A stretch of DNA of 15,951 nucleotides from Pleurotus ostreatus/Saccharomyces cerevisiae fusant (GCA_024196135.1 JAMQCK010000780.1:1-15951); one strand, 5' to 3'; positions 1-9,020 are shown, counted from the first letter of the stretch. Program-made: numbers and translations. The notes: generated from the letters alone by a model not told the origin.

Positions 1-303
1 TGCACCCACACGGCGACTTGCCGAATATTGCAACGCAATCGGTCTTGGAGATGCTCTTGAGAGGACCATGAAGCAGCAAAAGTCAGACCGCTCCGAGTAA
101 AGAGTGCGAGGGCTGAGCAGCCCTCGAAACTGAGCCGCGCCTTGTCCGGCGCATGTCATCACAAAGGCCGCCTCTAGCCGGGGAACAGACGTTTTGTCAT
201 ACACAAAGGGTTACTCGTGTATTCCCCCCGAAAGGTAACCCACCATTGTTTTGGGGGTAACCGACGGGGTAACCGGGCAGTCGGTTATGGGTACATACAC
301 TCT
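1..303. other. Unassigned stretch upstream of the PCF11 reading frame
   Basis: No gene can be assigned with confidence. The PCF11 frame is open back to position 178 after a stop at 175-177. Bases 2-97 are also open in another frame, ending at a TAA at 98-100, and could be the tail of an upstream exon or gene. I see no residues typical of a CTD-interacting domain. Several weak donors (for example GTAACC at 235) and acceptors (for example a pyrimidine-preceded CAG ending at 339) would allow an upstream exon to join, but none is compelling. The stretch also holds a GGTAACC cluster and an inverted repeat, listed separately. Confidence 0.4.
209..274 (+). repeat. Cluster of GGTAACC motifs
   Basis: GGTAACC occurs at 234-240, 256-262 and 268-274, and the inverted form GGTTAC at 209-214. 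Four copies in 66 bp is far above chance for a hexamer or heptamer. The extended form GGGGTAACCG loosely resembles the Reb1-type CGGGTAA site of yeasts. A promoter role is inference, and the stretch might instead be coding or intronic. Confidence 0.5.
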
Positions 304-309
304 ATGTAC
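291..309. repeat. Perfect 7-bp inverted repeat (hairpin)
   Basis: GTACATA at 291-297 and TATGTAC at 303-309 are exact reverse complements around a 5-base spacer. The candidate PCF11 ATG (304-306) lies inside the right arm. If transcribed, it could form a small stem over the start codon. Confidence 0.6.
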
Positions 310-1798
310 GGTCAGCCCGCAGGTAGTGCACCCTTCCAGCACGTCGCGCAACGTGGCCCAGGCCACGTCAGCAAGCATCAGCGCCCTCCTGGCTTCGTCA
401 ATGGACCCGTTCGGAAACAGCAGAAGTTTCAGAAGCAGCAGCAGAAGCAGAAGCATCCGAAGTCCAAGCCCAGTGGCCGAGCCACTGGTTTGAACCCGTG
501 GACGGTGCTGAACGAAATTGAGCATGCTATCCAGCAGACGCAAATTTACGCCCAGTATAATCCATTCGATATAAAGGCCCAGAACGACTATCATGTCCTC
601 TGTCAAGTATGTGTTCGCCTTTCCTCTCTACGTGATCGTGACTGACCTTCTTGACAGCTACGCGCGGTTGTCCAAGCTGGCGTTGCCCCCGGTGATCTTC
701 AGGCCATACACACCCAGCTTCGAACCCTTGTCGCCCCTCGCATGCCTGCCCCTCCCGTCTGGTCATCTCAGCCACCTCCACCCGCTCCTGTCCCTGTTCA
801 GTATCCTCCTGTAGTTAACCAGCCTGTACCTGCCCCTCAATCATTGAGCCTTCAGAATGCCCTGCTCGGTCTTGTGAGATCCGGCGTGATCGGCACGTCC
901 AATCAGCAGGGTAGTTCGAGTTCAGTGAAGCCTGAGTCGACGGGTACGCGCATGGATGTCGACGATGGTCCGGAGGTCAGCGAGTCAGGAAAGTATAGGC
1001 GCAAGATCATGCGTCAGAAGGTGTCGCTGCGAGATATAGGTCATGCAAGGTGTGTTTCGTTGTTGGCACTTGCGAGCTCAGCCTCACCTATGTTATGCAG
1101 CGGCTCACCGCGGAATGTGCTCGAGAGCCTTTTCTATGACAACCTACCAGTCCAATGTCGCCAGTGCGCTCAGCGGTTTTCGGACTCGACGGAAGGCAAG
1201 CAGGCGCACCAAAAGCACCTTGACATGCATTTCCGCCAGAATCGTCAGCATATGTCGAACGAGGGTCGCGGGTTCAGTCGGAGCCTGTATGTTGATCGTG
1301 AGGTACGTTTGCCTGATGTTCCATGCCCTTTACTGTGACTGACCTTCACTTCTAGGACTGGGTTACGTCGGTAGACCCCAACGGCAAGCAACGCGCACTT
1401 GAGCAAGAGCGCGAATCGAAAGTGGAAGCAGCTCGTCGCAAGGAGGAGTTGCTGTCGCGCCATGTAATCATACCTATCGGAGATGAGACGAAGCCGCTAT
1501 CTTGTCCTGTATGCTTCGACCCCTTCAGGACAGAATTCCTTGAGGATGAGGAGGAATGGGTGTGGACGAATGCCATGAAGGACGGAGAGACAGTGAGTAC
1601 ATCGTATACCTTTGATGACAACGCAGTGCTAACCATTTCTTCCAGTTATATCACGCGACTTGCCACGCTGAGTTGCATACGAAGACGCGCGCTAGCTCGC
1701 GAAGCCGGTCTCGCACGCCTGAGGCATCATCGCGCAAGAGGAAGGCGGAGGACGGCGGGCATGATATTGCTCGGCCGTCGAAGAGGATATCCCTATAG
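304..1798 (+). CDS. PCF11: Pcf11-like cleavage/polyadenylation factor, C-terminal part
   Basis: Exons are 304-606, 658-1049, 1101-1302, 1356-1592 and 1646-1798, with introns of 51-53 nt; from this ATG they encode 428 aa. Pcf11 is a subunit of cleavage factor IA that links the RNA polymerase II CTD to mRNA 3'-end cleavage and termination in the nucleus. The sequence shows a Gln/Lys-rich linker (residues about 38-55), a helical segment starting near LNPWTVLNEIEHAI, then a Pro-rich stretch. The first zinc finger uses C251, C254, H271 and H275, and the second C349, C352, H381 and C384, in the C-x2-C...YH-x2-C pattern of the Pcf11 C-terminus. The tail is basic and Ser/Arg-rich. The region between the fingers corresponds to the Clp1-binding part. 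The N-terminal CID is not seen; it may lie upstream of the window or be absent, so the start is provisional (the frame is open from 178). The gene is convergent with the transporter. Confidence 0.88.
418..454 (+). repeat. CAG/AAG codon-rich tract in PCF11
   Basis: Imperfect alternation of CAG and AAG triplets encodes a Gln/Lys stretch (KQQKFQKQQQKQK) in the linker of the Pcf11-like protein. It is a low-complexity coding repeat and likely to vary in length between strains. Confidence 0.7.
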
Positions 1799-1868
1799 AC
1801 TTTTTTCCATTCCATTCTGTATCCGGGCATCGTACACGTTGTATACCCCCGCATCAAGTGTATCTTAC

Positions 1869-4230
1869 TCAATATGTATACTTGAACCCGCTCCATCTGT
1901 CCCCCTTGTCCATCCTGGCTTCCTCGACTGTCGCGTAAGTGCCGTTTCTCTCGTGAGCGTGCTTGTTCTCGATGTCATTGATGATTTCGTCGTGTTCGCC
2001 GCTTTCTTTAGAGGCGTTTGCGCGCTTGAGGCCGATGAGGAAGACAGCGGAGGATATGAAGCCGATGGCGATGTAGGCGAGGACGATGCCGTGGCCGAGG
2101 GGGTACCATGGCGCGTCGGTGGCTCGCTGCACATACTTCAGTATTGTAAAGGGAGGTTATGGTGCTCGCGTTACGCACGTAGACATTGGAAGTCACGGCG
2201 CCGTTGAGGTTGCCAAAGCCAATAGCCATGGCAAGTGTGACGCCGCGCTTGTAGGCGCCTTCGACATTGCCTGCTACCCAAGCCCTGGCAGTCGGTCAGT
2301 AAGTGCCTCGGGCCACGCAGACTAAATACTGCGCTTACACTGAGTTCGCTGAGGATGGGTAGGGCAATCAGTGAGACGCATGTATACACGCATGAGCGAG
2401 CTTACGGATTGTTGGGTAGATTGCTCTGCGGAGGTTGTGTTAGCCGGGCTTCGCAAGACTTGTCGAGGGAAGACTTACGCGGCAGCCAGGTAGACGGCAA
2501 AATAGCTAAGCGCTGCATTTCTTGACGCTATGAGGATTATGTATCCAACAAGACCTGGGTCAGGTAGTATGAGGTGAGGCTCGAGTTATGCACCAGGCTG
2601 ATCGTACCCGTGCCGAATAAGCCACTATGAATCGTGTCAAGGCTTTCGTTGTCGCTCTCGTCGAAACAGAACTCACAAGTTGATATACGCGCGGTGGCCA
2701 ATACGGTCTCCGAGGAAACCGATGGCCAAGGTGACTAGACACGCCCATACGTAAACAGGGACGGACAGAAGGTTGGCTATGGTCGCCGTATAGCCAAGCT
2801 GAATGCAAGCGTGAGTATGAGGTCTATAGCTTTGATGTAAACACGAACCTGATTGATGATTGTCGGCGTGAAGAGGGAGAATGCGAAGAGCGGGCCGTCG
2901 CTATACGAAGTCAAGTAAGATCCAGTCGTACAACACCAGGTCGATCACTCACAATCCGGCGTACATGCACACTACGACGAGGTAAGAGGACAAATCATCC
3001 GCTGTGAAGTAGGAACTCACTCGCAACCCACGTCTTCCAGTCCTTGAGACTCTGCCAGATATACTTGGCGTCGAACTTCTCGCCCGACGCAGATATCTTC
3101 TGGTCGCTCTGCAGCCTGCGTATGATGAAAGCGCCTGCAGGAGGGTTGACATTGCAACACTGAAACGAGGAAAGCTCTACGCACGCTCTTCCTCGTTCAG
3201 GAATTTCGCCGTTTCCGGGAAATCCTGGATCACCCAAAGCGAAAGCACTCCGACGATGACGGTAAAGAGACCTTCGAGGATGAAGATCCATGCCCAACCT
3301 GGCTTGCCACCAATGCCGTGCATGTTCTGTATCCCGGACGCTAGTAAGCCACCTGCCAATACCATTGAGCGGGTGCTCGACGTCCGGGGAGGGAACCAAC
3401 TGACTGAAGGCTCCAGCGACAGTCGCAGACGTGAAGAACACGGCTACGCGGGATCCCAATTCGGTACGTCTGTACCAGCTGAAGTAGGGTCAGTGCGAGG
3501 CATCTGCGTAAATATCAATATTTGCGCCTTACCTACTGATGTAAAAGACAATGCCCGGATACATGCCAGACTCGAAGAGCCCCAAGAGAACGCGACATGC
3601 TGACGCTCATTGAGCCCACGTTCGCAGACGGTCGGAGAAGAGGGACTCACTGACTAGACCTCCATAGTCGTGTATGACTCCATGGAGCGTCTGGAGATCG
3701 TCAGCTAGTGCCCTTTAAGGTTCAGTGATATTTATACCATGACGATACCCCATGAGACAATCATGAACGACAGAAAGTACGAAGGCTTGAGCCTCCGTAA
3801 GAGCACATTGGTGGCAGGCTGTGCGAACTCAGTGTCAGTACAATGGCAATACCAGGAGACTCACCTCCAAAAGCGCATAAGGGAAGAAGAAGACCGTCAG
3901 GGCTATGAGGTATTGCCTATCTGTGATGCCCAGGTCCTTCTCAAGCCCGTACAACTGCCCAGTATCGTGAGTAATAGATAGAGCCTTGCAGCGAGGGAAC
4001 CTTACCTTTGCGTTGCCAACGTTCCCTCTGTCCAAGAAGTTGAGGAGGTACAGAAGCGCTAGCCATGGGATAACATGCCAATCCACCTTCCTCATTAGCT
4101 TCTTCTCGTCGATACCGGACGCCTCCAGACTCGCGTCCGCCCGATACGCATCCTTCTCGCTCAGAGGCTCAGCAGTCACGACGACCTCTTTCTCAGCCGA
4201 GGTCGACTCGTGGTCGCTATCGCTCTTCAT
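1869..4230 (-). CDS. MFS transporter, anion:cation symporter (allantoate/nicotinate permease) family
   Basis: There are seventeen exons: 4230-4006, 3954-3865, 3818-3738, 3690-3651, 3599-3533, 3478-3405, 3352-3185, 3134-3021, 2971-2953, 2900-2849, 2798-2677, 2624-2608, 2554-2479, 2425-2406, 2348-2339, 2284-2179 and 2126-1869. The sixteen introns are 46-57 nt, and the spliced length is 1539 nt (512 aa), normal for this 12-helix family. Helix 1 contains VIPWLALLYLLNFLDRGN; other family landmarks are GGKPGWAWIFILEG, GFLGDRIGHR (the MFS loop motif), AVYLAAAAIYPTIPNSVAW and YKRGVTLAMAIGFGNLNGAV, then APWYPLGHGIVLAY. The protein ends in a cytoplasmic tail with KGDRWSGFKYTY. Family members (Dal5, Tna1, Vht1, Liz1) carry allantoate, ureidosuccinate, nicotinate, vitamins or small peptides at the plasma membrane; the substrate here cannot be read from sequence. 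Lying next to UreD suggests a nitrogen source. Exons of 10, 17, 19 and 20 nt are unusual, but each is required by conservation and frame. Confidence 0.95.
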
Positions 4231-4280
4231 GTCGGTGCGCGCCGATGCTAGGTGAGCTACACGCGACCCTCGGGAGCGTC

Positions 4281-4467
4281 GATAGCTCCGCAGGCGACAT
4301 CACCTCTTTATACGCCTTTGGGCGCTTGATAAAGGACGTCAGATCCGCGTGATGATGATAGCACTCGAATGGCCGCGGGGCGTGAGAGCGCCGTCGGCCG
4401 CCAACGGGGAAGCTCTGGAGTAGTCTTCCATCGCTGTAAAATAGGGCCACAGGCGTGCTGTAGATAA
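4281..4467 (+). promoter_or_regulatory. GATA elements upstream of the transporter
   Basis: GATAG at 4281-4285, GATAAA at 4328-4333, GATAG at 4357-4361 and GATAA at 4463-4467 all lie on the + strand, 50-240 bp upstream of the transporter ATG. Fungal AreA/Nit2-type GATA factors bind HGATAR and switch on nitrogen-scavenging genes. The density is only a little above chance, so function is inference. Confidence 0.35.
4307..4312 (-). promoter_or_regulatory. TATA box of the transporter gene
   Basis: TATAAA on the minus strand begins 82 bp upstream of the ATG at 4230, within GCGTATAAAGA (4315-4305). The identical 11-mer surrounds the TATA box of the pectate lyase gene. Spacing fits a short 5' leader. 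Confidence 0.6.
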
Positions 4468-4804
4468 CTACATCGCAGGTAGTGTACACAGTGAAGCCCT
4501 AACCGGCTGGTGAGGACGGCTTCGTGCAGTCAAGCGGGTGGCCGACAGCAGGCAGATTGGGACTGCCAGTGGTCATGGGGCTGACGAGGGTGGCCTACGA
4601 AGTCGACTGCACAAAGACTTCTCCGAGGATCCTGAACCTCGCATTGAGAGTAATCTTCGCCATCGGGACAGAACTCGTCCTAGTATAGGTCAGAATGCCC
4701 AGCTTGCGATTCGAAGGACTTATTGCACGCACCTACTCTGTAACAGCCATTCGTGAAGGGTTCTTGCCGCCGTAGTATTGCGGAAACGTGCGATATGCTC
4801 ATCG

Positions 4805-5757
4805 TCAGACGAACGTCCTCTGGTAAACGTCTGGGCCCACGACATTCTCCAACCTCCGGAGCGCGTCCTTCAGCCAGTGCTTGACCGCCTCCGTTTCCTT
4901 TCCTGCCACTCGCACGACCGCGCCGCGGGCGGAGTCAACGAGGCTGAGCGACCAGAGCAGATTGTCTGGTGCCCCTCGCTTGAAGACCGTGATCTTCGCG
5001 TACTGCTCCTCCAGATCCTTCACGACCTCCCGCGTCGCTGGACCGAAGAGCAAAAGCATCGCGTAGCACGAATACGGTGCCAATCGTTGTGCGAGCGTTC
5101 GTCTGGGCACGCGCGGGTCCTCGGGTTCCTCCTCGAGTAGCATTGCATCCCGCGCTACCCGCCGGCCCTCCACGAAGATCTCGTTGATGCTGTAGTAGCG
5201 TGCGAAGAGCCAGTCTTCTCCTAGCGTCTTGCGCCCCGACGTAACCCAGTCGAGGACAATAAGCGACGCGGCGCGGGCCAGGTGGAAAGTCTGTATTTGG
5301 TTGTACGACGCGGCCCGAAAGCAAGTCACTGGGTCGGGCAGGAGGAACAGGCAACTTCGGTCGGCGACGGTGAAAGTGAAGTTCTGCAGTGTGATTGGCG
5401 ACGTCGTGTCCGTGTGCACCTTCGCCAGACGTACGCCCGGCCGAACCTTGAATACTTTCGTCGATCCCTATTGATCGTAATTGAACTATCGTCCAGAAAA
5501 TGTTGAACAGGGGGGTAGCTTACCTGTGATAATAGCACCAGAACTGCATCTCCTTCGACAGCGACGGTCAATGAGACGCGATCGCCGCCAACTAGACCGC
5601 CTCCATAGCTCAGAATATAGATAACCGCAACATTTGCAGGCGATGTTCGAGGTGACAAGAGCTTCAGAGGGTATGTCGCCGAGAGCTCAGAGAAGACAGC
5701 ACAGGAATCAAGAAGGGAAAGGCATATCCGGCCGGTGCCAGCCTCTAGTTTGGCCAT
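4805..5757 (-). CDS. ureD: Urease accessory protein UreD
   Basis: Two exons, 5757-5524 and 5467-4805, are separated by a 56-nt intron (GTAAGC...AATAG) and encode 298 aa. UreD (UreH) acts with UreF and UreG to load nickel into the urease active site in the cytosol, which is needed to turn urea into ammonia and CO2. Family landmarks are the early YPLKLLSPR, LSYGGGLVGGD (residues about 49-59) and the junction-spanning LLSQ|GSTKVFKVRPG. Later come LPDPVTCFRAASYNQ, IVLDWVTSGR and a C-terminal LLWSLSLVD. The ATG at 5757 gives the usual compact N-terminus with the ARICLSL-type strand. Family members bind as a scaffold rather than catalyse, so there are no active-site residues to check. Its tandem neighbour is an ACS-family permease, consistent with ureide or urea nitrogen use. 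UreF, UreG and urease itself are not in the window, as is usual for scattered fungal urease genes. A canonical GATAAG lies 44 bp upstream. Confidence 0.95.
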
Positions 5758-6155
5758 AAGATGGCGGCGGGAAGCAAGTCCGCTGTCGATGTCTACAGCC
5801 GATAAGCGCCGCCATGATCGTCGTCGGAGTCAAGTCATTCAATCACTCATCACACCAAATTCGAGAGTGAAAAGGGCGTGTCATATTTCTCCATAATGCT
5901 GGCTAGATGAGGGGGTACATAGTGAATGCGAAAACAGGTGGACATAGACCGAAAAATAAGAAACAAAGGAATGACCGAATAGCAAGAGGCCTATTGACAA
6001 GAAAGCAAACAGTACAGTAGCATCACACAACAAGGGGGGTCGTCGGGCGCAGCGCGGTATGAACAACAGGATCCCAGATCCACCAAATAAAAGGCGCGTA
6101 GAGTAGTAGCCAGGGAGAGAAAGCCATCACGGTCGTCAATGAGTCCGTGTCGTGA
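5758..6155. other. Intergenic: ureD promoter and byr4-like 3' region
   Basis: No supported gene lies here. The ureD-proximal 100 bp include the GATAAG site at 5801-5806 and no clear TATA box. The part next to 6156 should hold the 3' untranslated region of the Byr4-like gene. Short minus-strand open frames at 5881-6066 and 6023-6214 have no recognisable protein character. Confidence 0.6.
5801..5806 (+). promoter_or_regulatory. GATAAG site upstream of ureD
   Basis: GATAAG, preceded by C (full HGATAR match), lies 44 bp from the ureD start codon. GATA factors of the AreA/Nit2 type bind this motif in fungal nitrogen-catabolism promoters. That they bind here is inference. Confidence 0.45.
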
Positions 6156-8807
6156 TCAATACTGTCGCGTAGCCAGTGCGCGGATTTCGTACAAATAGCT
6201 GCGATCGGGGGCATCGAACACGTCCTGGCGTGCTAGCGCGCTCCTCCAGCTGCGCATCTCCTGCCGGTGCCGCTCCTCCGCTCGTCTTGTGTTCTCGACG
6301 AAATTCTCATCGATGTCGTAGACGAGCGATGCACGAGAGCCAAGCTCGTGCTCACTGCCAGACTCGGAGACCGTGCGCATGTGACTGCGCGAGGCGCTCC
6401 GAGGTGGCGAGTTGGTGGTCGCGGTGGACGCCGCCGATGCCTCGGACGTCGTGCTGCCCAACGACGCCCGGATCGTGCCGCCCTTCGTCTCCCAGGCATC
6501 TTCGCTCTCGTCATCTGCGAGGTTAGCGAAGACGTCCGGCTCGTCGTCTTCTGGCGGTAATGTCGATATCCAGCACATGCGCTGGGGATCGAAGATCATG
6601 TTTCCCACTATCCTTGCGCCAGATGCGAACGAGCCAACGGGGGAGCCGGCAGAGGAGCCAGTGAGGTGGGTAATGAGGGCGGGCCGTGTCGACGTGCCCA
6701 TGGCGGCATCGAAGTCGCGAAGGACCTGGTCGTTCCCCTCCCATCGAAGAGTGTGGGGATTCCACTTCATGTCACCAACGACTGCATGACGTGAGTGCCG
6801 GGCGATACGACCCCAGCAGAAGGACATACCCTTTGGCCCGCCCACACCGCCTAGATTGCGGATGAGGGTAGGTTTCTTCCTCGGTATCCCACTCTTCGAC
6901 GGAGAGTTGCCATGCGACTTCTTCGACTTCTTCAGAGGGTTGTCGCCCGTCTTCGAACGCTTCGGCTGATTCGCGGACGCCTGATACGCAGCATTGAGGT
7001 TCTCTGCGAGAACATGAGTACGGATGCCAAAGCCTGATACGCGTAACAACGTACCGCTGCTGCTCGTCGTCGATCGGCCTTTCCTGCGAATCGTGCCCGT
7101 CTTGGACTGGTACGTGCCCCCTGGTACGCGATTCCCGAAGCCCTTCGGCTGGACGCGGAAACGTCCCTCCTTGTCACGATCGGTAGGGAGATCTTCGAAT
7201 GCGTCCAGCTCCGTGCCATCGCCAAACGTCCGTGGGCGCTTCGGTTTCCGCAGTAACCGCGGCGCGGCGGGAGGTGCAGCGATCGGACGGGGTTGTTGTT
7301 TCGAGAGGCTGGAGGGGGGACGGGGAGCGGGGGAGTTGGTGCGGAACATGGGGGATTGGGGGCCGGAGGTGGTAGGGCTGAACACAGAGGATATGGAAGG
7401 GCGCAGCTTGCCCGTTCTGCTCCCCTGTGTAGGCATCGTAAGCCGTAGCGCGGACGGGTTGGATGACGGTGTGGACGGTCGCGTGGGAGGTACTTTGAAC
7501 TCAGCCCCACTTACTCGGGTGGTCGTCGAGTGCTTGTGTGTTTTCGCCCGCGAGGCTGCTGTGGGCTCTTCGTATCGTGCCTTCACTGAGCTGTTGCTGG
7601 AAACCGAGCCAGAGCCTGACGCTTGACTGTTGGTATCCATGAGTGAGGATAGTGAGGCCTTCCGAGTGAGCCGCGATGTTGTTGCGGGCGGTGGCGACTT
7701 GAGTCCAGACGCAGACTTCTGACCACGAAGACTGCCGGGCTTGGGGGCGAGGAAAGGTGAGGGTGGAGGGTTGGCATTGCCCAAAGTCCCGAAGGTCTGT
7801 GAGCGGGTGGTATGTCGCAATGGAGGGGATGGGGAGAGCCGAATCTTCGAGAGCTGGCGCGTAGATGACGGCGGCGGATTTGCCGGGCTCTTTGCACGGT
7901 TCTCGGACCTTGTGCGCGAGGGAGGGCGGAGGGAGGATGGCTTCTGGAGGGGGAAGCTATTACTGCGACCGTAGGCGGTGCGGGTCTGTTGTTGCTGAAC
8001 GAGCAGGCGGCTGGGGCTGAGCTCGACATCGTCGTCAATGACGAGACCGTTCTCGAAGTCTTCTTCGGGCGGGCTCGCCACCTTGACACGTTCGACGCCG
8101 AACATCTCCTCTTTCTTGCGCTCGAGCAGCTTCGTCAGCCGCTTGGCGCCCGAGTCGAAGAGCTCAGTGGGAATGACGAGGCCGTCGAGGTCGTTCTCGC
8201 TGTCGTCCTCGTCGGTCTCCGTGTCAGGTAATGACAAGGAGCTGGCCGAGTTGGACGACGGCGAGGCGCCCGCCAAGCCGAGAGTCGAGTATGCATCGGA
8301 GGATTGTGAGGATGATGTGTGATCTTTGTCGCCCCATTCCAAAGAGGATTTCGACGACCGGTGATTCAGCGACAAAGGCGCCAATGACAGCTGCGTCAGA
8401 TCCGACGGCAGTGCAAAGGCGTCCTCAAAGTCCTCGTCGATCACCGTCGGCCTCTCCTGCTGCTTCGACGGTTGGCGCTGGATGGGCTTCGGGAGTGCGG
8501 TGACTTTGATAGTGGATACGCCCTCGTCGTCCTCGTCTTCGTCGAAGTCGGGCATGGAGGATATGGGCGGACGTATTGTCGTCATGCCCCGAATGGAGGA
8601 GGATGCGACTGGGCGGTGGACGATCCCGGCCGCGGCAGGGTTCGCCTTCGCGCCGCCGGTCTTGCCGAGGTCCATCTCGGCGTCCCAGTCCATATCGTCG
8701 TCATCCTCCTTGTCGGACATGGCGTGGAGGTGGTCGCCCTCCGGGAGATCAAAGTCGGCGTCCGGCCACTCCTCCTTGACGAGGGAGGGGGCGGGGATGG
8801 CGGACAT
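6156..8807 (-). CDS. byr4: Byr4/Bfa1-like septation (mitotic exit) regulator
   Basis: The frame is open throughout (883 codons) but very probably carries a 48-nt intron at 6829-6782 (GTATGT...GCAG). Splicing gives 867 aa and joins GGPK to VVGDMKWNP. Byr4 is the scaffold half of the two-part GTPase-activating protein with Cdc16 that restrains Spg1 in the fission yeast septation network; Bfa1 is the budding yeast counterpart acting on Tem1 at the spindle pole. The N-terminus has the acidic WPDADFDLPEGD motif (residues 14-25). The centre (about 230-600) is Ser/Pro/Arg-rich and disordered. The conserved C-terminal block has MKWNPHTLRWEGNDQ, LRDFD, MIFDPQRMCWIS and, at the end, SYLYEIRAL, all typical of this family. 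Long open frames on the opposite strand here are shadows of biased codon use. Assignment rests on remembered family motifs, so the exact orthology is a little less sure than for its neighbours. Confidence 0.85.
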   Translation of the reverse strand: MSAIPAPSLVKEEWPDADFDLPEGDHLHAMSDKEDDDDMDWDAEMDLGKTGGAKANPAAAGIVHRPVASSSIRGMTTIRPPISSMPDFDEDEDDEGVSTIKVTALPKPIQRQPSKQQERPTVIDEDFEDAFALPSDLTQLSLAPLSLNHRSSKSSLEWGDKDHTSSSQSSDAYSTLGLAGASPSSNSASSLSLPDTETDEDDSENDLDGLVIPTELFDSGAKRLTKLLERKKEEMFGVERVKVASPPEEDFENGLVIDDDVELSPSRLLVQQQQTRTAYGRSNSFPLQKPSSLRPPSRTRSENRAKSPANPPPSSTRQLSKIRLSPSPPLRHTTRSQTFGTLGNANPPPSPFLAPKPGSLRGQKSASGLKSPPPATTSRLTRKASLSSLMDTNSQASGSGSVSSNSSVKARYEEPTAASRAKTHKHSTTTRVSGAEFKVPPTRPSTPSSNPSALRLTMPTQGSRTGKLRPSISSVFSPTTSGPQSPMFRTNSPAPRPPSSLSKQQPRPIAAPPAAPRLLRKPKRPRTFGDGTELDAFEDLPTDRDKEGRFRVQPKGFGNRVPGGTYQSKTGTIRRKGRSTTSSSGTLLRVSGFGIRTHVLAENLNAAYQASANQPKRSKTGDNPLKKSKKSHGNSPSKSGIPRKKPTLIRNLGGVGGPKGMSFCWGRIARHSRHAVVGDMKWNPHTLRWEGNDQVLRDFDAAMGTSTRPALITHLTGSSAGSPVGSFASGARIVGNMIFDPQRMCWISTLPPEDDEPDVFANLADDESEDAWETKGGTIRASLGSTTSEASAASTATTNSPPRSASRSHMRTVSESGSEHELGSRASLVYDIDENFVENTRRAEERHRQEMRSWRSALARQDVFDAPDRSYLYEIRALATRQY

Positions 8808-9000
8808 AGTTATGCGAGTGTAGGGTACTGAGCGGTGCTGCTTGTCCGCGGCGGGGCGGCGGGGGGAAGGAAGGGCGGGGGCTTGCGGAGTGCAGCGGAA
8901 TAATTAAAGCGAGGGTAGCGGTAATCGAGGGATAAGGGGATAAAAGCGGGAAATTGGAGAACGAAATCAGTGGGGGGAACAGCTAAGCCGTGCGCTGGTT

Positions 9001-9015
9001 GTCGTCGTCGTCGTC
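9001..9015 (+). repeat. (GTC)5 microsatellite
   Basis: Five uninterrupted GTC triplets lie between the byr4-like and NRDE2 genes, directly beside the E2F-like site. It is probably polymorphic, with no coding role in the assigned frames. Confidence 0.8.
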
Positions 9016-9020
9016 GGCAA

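Larger units (their letters stand above)
4231..4804. other. Intergenic: transporter promoter and ureD 3' region
   Basis: No supported gene. The part next to 4230 holds a TATA box and several GATA elements. TGTAG-ATAA-CTACA (4460-4473) is a short inverted repeat carrying one GATAA, followed by a GTGTACAC palindrome near 4482. The part next to 4805 should carry the 3' untranslated region of ureD. A partial tRNA-like string at 4674-4720 was considered and rejected. Confidence 0.6.

Noticed and set aside
2..100. Open frame ending at TAA 98-100, possibly the tail of an upstream gene or a PCF11 exon spliced at GTAAAG (97).
   Set aside because: Thirty-two open codons can occur by chance, no motif is recognised, and joining it to 178 or later runs into a stop. 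It is left as unassigned.
4674..4720. tRNA-like string: TAGTATAGGTCAGAATGCCC resembles the D-arm side of a tRNA, GTCCT and AGGAC can pair, and ATTCGA resembles a T loop.
   Set aside because: No anticodon stem or T stem can form, the length is about 48 nt, and the B-box is poor. It is at best a degenerate fragment and more likely chance.
7024..7626. Plus-strand open frame of 200 codons, and others opposite the Byr4-like and NRDE2 genes.
   Set aside because: They mirror the codon bias of the real genes on the other strand and encode low-complexity Ser/Arg/Pro sequence with no recognisable domain.
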